64,000 nt of DNA from Proteiniclasticum ruminis DSM 24773. Its GTDB lineage: Bacteria; Bacillota; Clostridia; Clostridiales; Clostridiaceae. The DNA lies in the NCBI RefSeq assembly GCF_000701905.1, contig NZ_KL370832.1:95492-159491 (forward strand), written 5' to 3'. Each line of letters opens with the position of its first letter. The stretch's first letter is position 1. Below are positions 61,501 through 64,000 of the stretch, piece by piece. The notes beneath the pieces were generated by a model. It had not been told where the DNA came from. It was given only the letters and a program-made list of their open reading frames with translations, and searched no databases. A program made the translations under genes and the position numbers.

Positions 61501-64000
61501 TACGGTGTGCTATATTTACTGGGACCATCTGGTGATATTTCAACAAGTAAGCCTGTTTACTTATACTTCAATGAGAGTACAGACCTCCTTGAAGGGTCCT
61601 ATAAGGTCACAGAAGAGACCGCAATTGGTCAATATCAAGTGGCATACATGGAAGTTTATGATAAAGCGATGAATATGACGAAAGTATCAAATATTCTGAT
61701 TCCAGAGTTTGCAGAACAAGGAACGGATTTAGCTGAACTGGATTTTGAAGTAGATGGTATAGCACCCGATTTGGATGCTCCGATTTTCACTTCTATAGAT
61801 ACTGTTTCTGAAGAATCAGTTCAGAATGGAGTAATCACTCTTAAAGTGAACTCTCATGATGGAATCGCAGAAAATGCGAGCGGATTAAAAAATATGAAGT
61901 TCACTTATTTTGCTGATGGAATATCCAGAACCATTTACAGTGATATTTATTTAGAGAATGGAGAGCACTATACAACGGTACGACTTGATGCTATCTATGG
62001 ATTTGAATGGGTTCTTAGAAATTTGGAGATTTATGATTTTGCAGGTAATAAAACAGTCATTTATCATTCCACCTCAAATAATACGAGTTCATATAGAGAC
62101 CTGACAGCTGGAAACTACAAGTTTGAAAAACCATTCATAACGCCAAGCATTGAGAGCCTAACTTTGGATAAGAATGAAGTCTTACCGGGAGAAGAGCTTC
62201 TCATAACACTGAGACTCCTTACTACATCCATACTCCCTGAAACAGTAGAAGCTCATTTTAAATCTGCTACATATAATCAGAGTAAAATGACAGAATTAGC
62301 TATTACTCCAGACGGTAAGCATGTTGGAATCGACCGGATTTCAGAGTTTGAACTGGATGGAGAGTGGAGGCTGGAAAAACTTACAGCAAAAGATCCATAT
62401 GGGAATACCTATGAGATTCTTCTGAAAGACACTTCTTTTGAAAATACCGTGTATACTGTGAAAGATACAACACCAGATGATGAATCAGCGGAGCTTCAGG
62501 ACATCAATATCAGCAAGGTTGAAAATAATCTATTCAGAAGAATGATGTTCAGCATGACAAATCTATTCACAACAACTACCACAATATCTGAATTTACTTT
62601 AGGGGATACCATCAGATTTTCTGTAAATGCTGAAGATGCTGTATCTGGAGTAAGTAAAATCAAGCTTGAATATACAGTGGTGAATCAAAAAGTTGTCATA
62701 GAAGAAGACTTAATTTCAGCGGGAGGATCCAAGTATACGGGAGAGTTTACCATACAGGAATTCCATCCATCAGGGGATTGGAGACTGGATAAAATAACAC
62801 TCTTTGACAATGCTGAAAATGAAACCATCCTCGTGAAGAGTGAGACAACAGGATTTGTTCCTGGGTACTCCAAACTTAATTTCAGAGTAACTGGAACTCA
62901 ACCAGACAGAACAGCACCAATCATCGGTGGAATCACCGTGTCATCCTCAAGAGTGTTACTCGGGGATAAAATCACTTATACAGTAGAAGCCTCAGATGAA
63001 GAGTCTGAAGTAAAAGAAATGACACTGAGACTGATTTCTGTGAAAACAGGAGTTATGAAGAACGTGACGATGAAAAAGGTGAATGATACCTCATTCCAAG
63101 GAATCTTAACTGTCACACCGGATATGCCTGGAAGCACTTGGAGAGTCGAAAGAATTACAGCAAAGGATACCATGAACAATGAAGCTGTAGTAACCAACAC
63201 ACTTCTAGGTACCAGCACACTATCCACAAGAAGAGATTTAAAGGTTTCTGAGGTGACTGTTGTCACAGAACAGAGAATTGAAGTGGTAAGTCCAGCAGAA
63301 GTTTCCCTGAACCTGGGAGATATTTATAACGGAGAGGATCTTACTGTAAGACTTATTTACTCAGAAGGGGAACCTAAAATCCTCACAAAAGACCAGCTAA
63401 GAATCGGTGTAGTCGATACAACAAAAATAGGTGCAACTAGAGTGACGATTGCCTATAATGCACTTTCTACCTCAATTCCTGTTACGGTTTCTGAAGGAGC
63501 TGCAGCATCTATCCGTATCAGTAAAGAACCTGAAATGAGATTCTTTGAAGGGGATGCATATACTTCTGAAGGACTTGAAATGGAAGTCACTTATGAAAAT
63601 GGATACAAGAGAGTTCTCCCAGTTCTGAAAAGCTCAGTTACAGGCTATGACAGTACTCAGATTGGACTTCAGACACTTACAGTGACCTATCTTGGAAAAA
63701 CCACTGAATATAAGATCGAAGTTGAAAAAATACAGGTGGAATCCATTGAAGTGAAAAATGCACCAAGCAAAACTGAATATATTGAAGGGCAAGAATTTGA
63801 CAGAACCGGCATTGTTGTGGAAGCCACCATGAACAATGGTTCAAAGGAAATGATCTCAAGCGATGATTTAAGCTTTGCAGGCTTTGACAGCAGCATTGCT
63901 GTTAAAAATCAGGAAATCACCGTGACCTATGAAGGTAAGAGTGATACCTTTACCGTGAATATTATCCCGAAGGTATTGACTGAGATTGAAATTGCTACTG
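55525..64000 (+). CDS. Giant secreted repeat protein, 5' part (at least 2825 residues)
   Basis: The frame is open from ATG 55525 to the right edge, so the C-terminus lies outside. AAGGGGTG precedes the start. An N-terminal signal sequence (KQFKKTISFLLLFVYLSAIF) points to export. From residue about 145 to 2450 the chain is built of about nineteen Ig-like modules spaced close to 120 residues, each ending in an F-x-V-x-G-T motif followed by D-x-x-A-P (for example near residues 633, 753, 1473, 1953). After residue 2570 three Big_3-like units follow, for example EYIEGQEFDRTGIVVEA. Such proteins are surface adhesins or S-layer-type proteins. The anchor cannot be seen. Codons are more AT-rich than in flanking genes, which may mark transfer. 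Confidence 0.9.
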   Translation, partial: MKQFKKTISFLLLFVYLSAIFVQNVAIGTEIGGESPSIEDFIGVQVSKNQLTDGETQKFTVALTGYEVPIYGVSVEVAYGEGFNLITTFALDDIRNNVWEVDYQYSLMNYSGMYKIVKVNVDTSEGRTEIFDLTSEFGEKKADFSNAVYEVMNTYGGINPIKSIKIEDVTYSPGEIISLTVEVDESNYQIETLDIYFLKDGENFNFPMKKTDVGVFSGEFHVESFSDNGTYTLDRLILVSNNQAIYVTNKPIGVNEIIMDLSPYKFTIEGGVVDSTAPQFISAVIPEIVYPGTPSVIEYEVTEEGSGLKDIVFQFEDSDGHTLTTYSDIAIDGTKLVLLEPHILIYSGIYKLKEVSLLDFAGNKVVVNDRSDEQPDNNEKIVYMDLSSYTLELQGTMGGIVPELVLGKSSDLVTNNQSTSFSLSITNAPISFSNAMFKVRNVDTNQERWFTLESQGDNFFDLNLSLDESLQSGQYKVERIDFYKDGLSYFIYDEDVENSEGYPRKNLDAWNFAVQNDFIGYNPSFTVVPILDPLGSQDEIFIQVKPDSFDTEFKNMNIVLVNTEDTTIRIPLVLHFNPNTGYFEARSNIYLDTISGNYNVYEITYNFLNGYDRVVNELYASELEKSQSFPSNILTIEGTLPSTGDIIKLEVIDGKESYGPEEHIRFDVNSLVSNSSIKHVNLFYENEEGRKLSVYGHNTMDGFRIEHRVNPYTSSGRYKLKNVWVEFTNGNVSIGDINQNEENYSRTQDFSHMDLTIAGTISDTVAPVLNKLTLSGSVLKFGEDMPIMIDIEENVSGVSYIQFQYKKDDSEDRAWVQVNKNEQTGQYFMTTSADTKSGDYTLMEIMISDNAGNYSIYYNKDHYSDEVNGELRDFSDFGLQIESFGGFDPDYKIKNHPNSYTMNDIVNIEVELLNETYKLDTIEVLFSNNQTVVLINDGNNRFIGEYLIKPDETNGIVEMKRLIFRSKSQYVLEIGDVSDNVNGPGWNYEDLSEGDFTVEGTLNGITPEITVSTNKSSVSRDEYVKVSIKVTDTRFKPESIGAVISVTNAKGINGGVSDSNFQYDSKSESYVMEYHVYNDWVAGDYQLTSVSFKVGDSWFSSEYEIPLFTVQGTLGGYQPDVSAAVNMKSATVGDEIVLTFRVDESTVNFSGGEVWVQIRSSYGDSTSSRYAEIIEVSPGVFQAKLPIHEYSTPGDYSVRELYLYGNDYNIRISDVSNEYAQYVEDLSAAEFEVYGTKVDLNEPKLISIIVPQNSVYVGEIFEIELNLDEESGIERGSVQLVNVDDYEKGIYLEVETVNGKVIAKSNNYDRLEAGNYRVQRVSLVDYAGNSKDYLHMDGDDWDQWTERIDFTDTVITAKYYPIEDITFKLDKETYTGRDYLELKGTLSFDIFEYMDVQFLFENELGNQVWLHGVRRPSGYYAAGTYIRPNTPVGTYTLKEAKAYKGGIPYALIHDETKNESGYKDLSGVSFTIEGTVVDWDAPILSSVRVSKTIASPNDSIMLQVFATDAASGLNFGTATYVNTVTRKTNHIYIHKYGMNELRGYWDIRNSTDPGEWVLKHIELVDESENFIIYTDESLGEVYGDENLRDFSNANITVMGTAVDEDPPVFIGASLSKKELRNFEQFEIKINALDYVAGVERYLIFYRGDGEHETVFDGWGTSIYGMISLRDTAPDEVLLEATDLFIYDYEGNELHVTREEGRLENLDILITDTKAADVNQYVYEAYVHRGELEFGQEVDITVVPGYDTMDAKKVTLYYREIGKEPFTIVAEPFEGEFVAKFLPSNPNYKEKTEYEFMYMEIIQSNDEVVTLYTTAYPESDLIFYAESMNFSILEDTTAKLPEIIGFTTENKTVGADASIQFNLEYNASGYLPSKYEVYFRTGDTLVDSPIRINDMKNQVFYTDAFTVEGAYQVDQLVVFGPNGDALRINNSKVHSDEEIPSLDFGDLSFTVSGTLSDKAAPTVSGWSTGSKIVELGETQMFTVSALDDKTGIAYGVLYLLGPSGDISTSKPVYLYFNESTDLLEGSYKVTEETAIGQYQVAYMEVYDKAMNMTKVSNILIPEFAEQGTDLAELDFEVDGIAPDLDAPIFTSIDTVSEESVQNGVITLKVNSHDGIAENASGLKNMKFTYFADGISRTIYSDIYLENGEHYTTVRLDAIYGFEWVLRNLEIYDFAGNKTVIYHSTSNNTSSYRDLTAGNYKFEKPFITPSIESLTLDKNEVLPGEELLITLRLLTTSILPETVEAHFKSATYNQSKMTELAITPDGKHVGIDRISEFELDGEWRLEKLTAKDPYGNTYEILLKDTSFENTVYTVKDTTPDDESAELQDINISKVENNLFRRMMFSMTNLFTTTTTISEFTLGDTIRFSVNAEDAVSGVSKIKLEYTVVNQKVVIEEDLISAGGSKYTGEFTIQEFHPSGDWRLDKITLFDNAENETILVKSETTGFVPGYSKLNFRVTGTQPDRTAPIIGGITVSSSRVLLGDKITYTVEASDEESEVKEMTLRLISVKTGVMKNVTMKKVNDTSFQGILTVTPDMPGSTWRVERITAKDTMNNEAVVTNTLLGTSTLSTRRDLKVSEVTVVTEQRIEVVSPAEVSLNLGDIYNGEDLTVRLIYSEGEPKILTKDQLRIGVVDTTKIGATRVTIAYNALSTSIPVTVSEGAAASIRISKEPEMRFFEGDAYTSEGLEMEVTYENGYKRVLPVLKSSVTGYDSTQIGLQTLTVTYLGKTTEYKIEVEKIQVESIEVKNAPSKTEYIEGQEFDRTGIVVEATMNNGSKEMISSDDLSFAGFDSSIAVKNQEITVTYEGKSDTFTVNIIPKVLTEIEIAT

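Overview
The window looks like chromosomal DNA of a low-to-mid GC, anaerobic, motile Firmicute, probably a member of the Clostridia (Proteiniclasticum/Youngiibacter-like Clostridiaceae would fit, but this is inference from gene content, not a database match). The signs are strong purine-rich Shine-Dalgarno sites before almost every gene, GTG and TTG starts, a CIRCE element, a SigD-type promoter, sigma-A promoters of Gram-positive type, lipobox lipoproteins, a YesM-type sensor with an AraC-type response regulator, and many TRAP, TAXI and ABC carriers. I see no tRNA, rRNA, CRISPR array, insertion sequence or prophage.

Layout. 1-6.1 kb: the 3' end of a DctM TRAP permease followed by two tandem GH31 glycosidases. 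6.3-16.1 kb: single genes, namely a Fic protein, a chemoreceptor, a quinone-oxidoreductase-like MDR protein, a NERD protein, galE and an SH3/GH73 cell-wall hydrolase. 16.2-24.2 kb: an AT-richer sigma-54 locus made of an enhancer-binding protein, three upstream dyads, a -24/-12 promoter, an operon of AtuA-like protein, small AtuA partner, class II HMG-CoA reductase and a TctB/TctA-like carrier, then rpoN. 24.4-25.5 kb: a membrane TPR protein. 25.7-35.2 kb: an Fe3+/sugar-phosphate-type ABC transporter with phosphohexomutase, nucleotidyltransferase, sensor kinase, response regulator and a YihX-like HAD phosphatase; together these suggest hexose-phosphate uptake and conversion. 35.5-45.0 kb: a decayed LacI-family gene, a mutarotase-like protein, a ribose/arabinose-type ABC importer, an AraC regulator and a 1092-residue DUF5107-TPR protein. 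Two matching AraC-type operator candidates tie the ABC operon to the DUF5107 gene. 45.3-50.8 kb: a TAXI TRAP system with a DUF1850 protein, and an exported lipoprotein flavoenzyme of the fumarate/urocanate reductase family. 51.1-54.9 kb: a CIRCE-controlled Hsp20 and a GGDEF-EAL protein. 55.5 kb to the right edge: the first 2825 residues of a giant secreted protein built from roughly nineteen ~120-residue modules followed by Big_3-like domains; it runs off the window.

The overall picture is a heterotroph living on organic acids, plant or host glycans and phosphorylated sugars, with each uptake system next to its own regulator. The most novel-looking unit is the sigma-54 locus at 16-24 kb, where the activator, its binding sites, the promoter, a mevalonate/HMG-CoA-type metabolic operon and the sigma factor itself lie together. 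The other strong candidates are the sugar-phosphate locus and the AraC/DUF5107 regulon.

Several starts were moved from the longest open frame to a codon with a good ribosome-binding site (931, 16167, 17946, 22895, 25716, 29599, 31112, 32088, 36016, 39576, 41708, 46783, 51193). Functions were read from motifs and context alone; no database search was possible.
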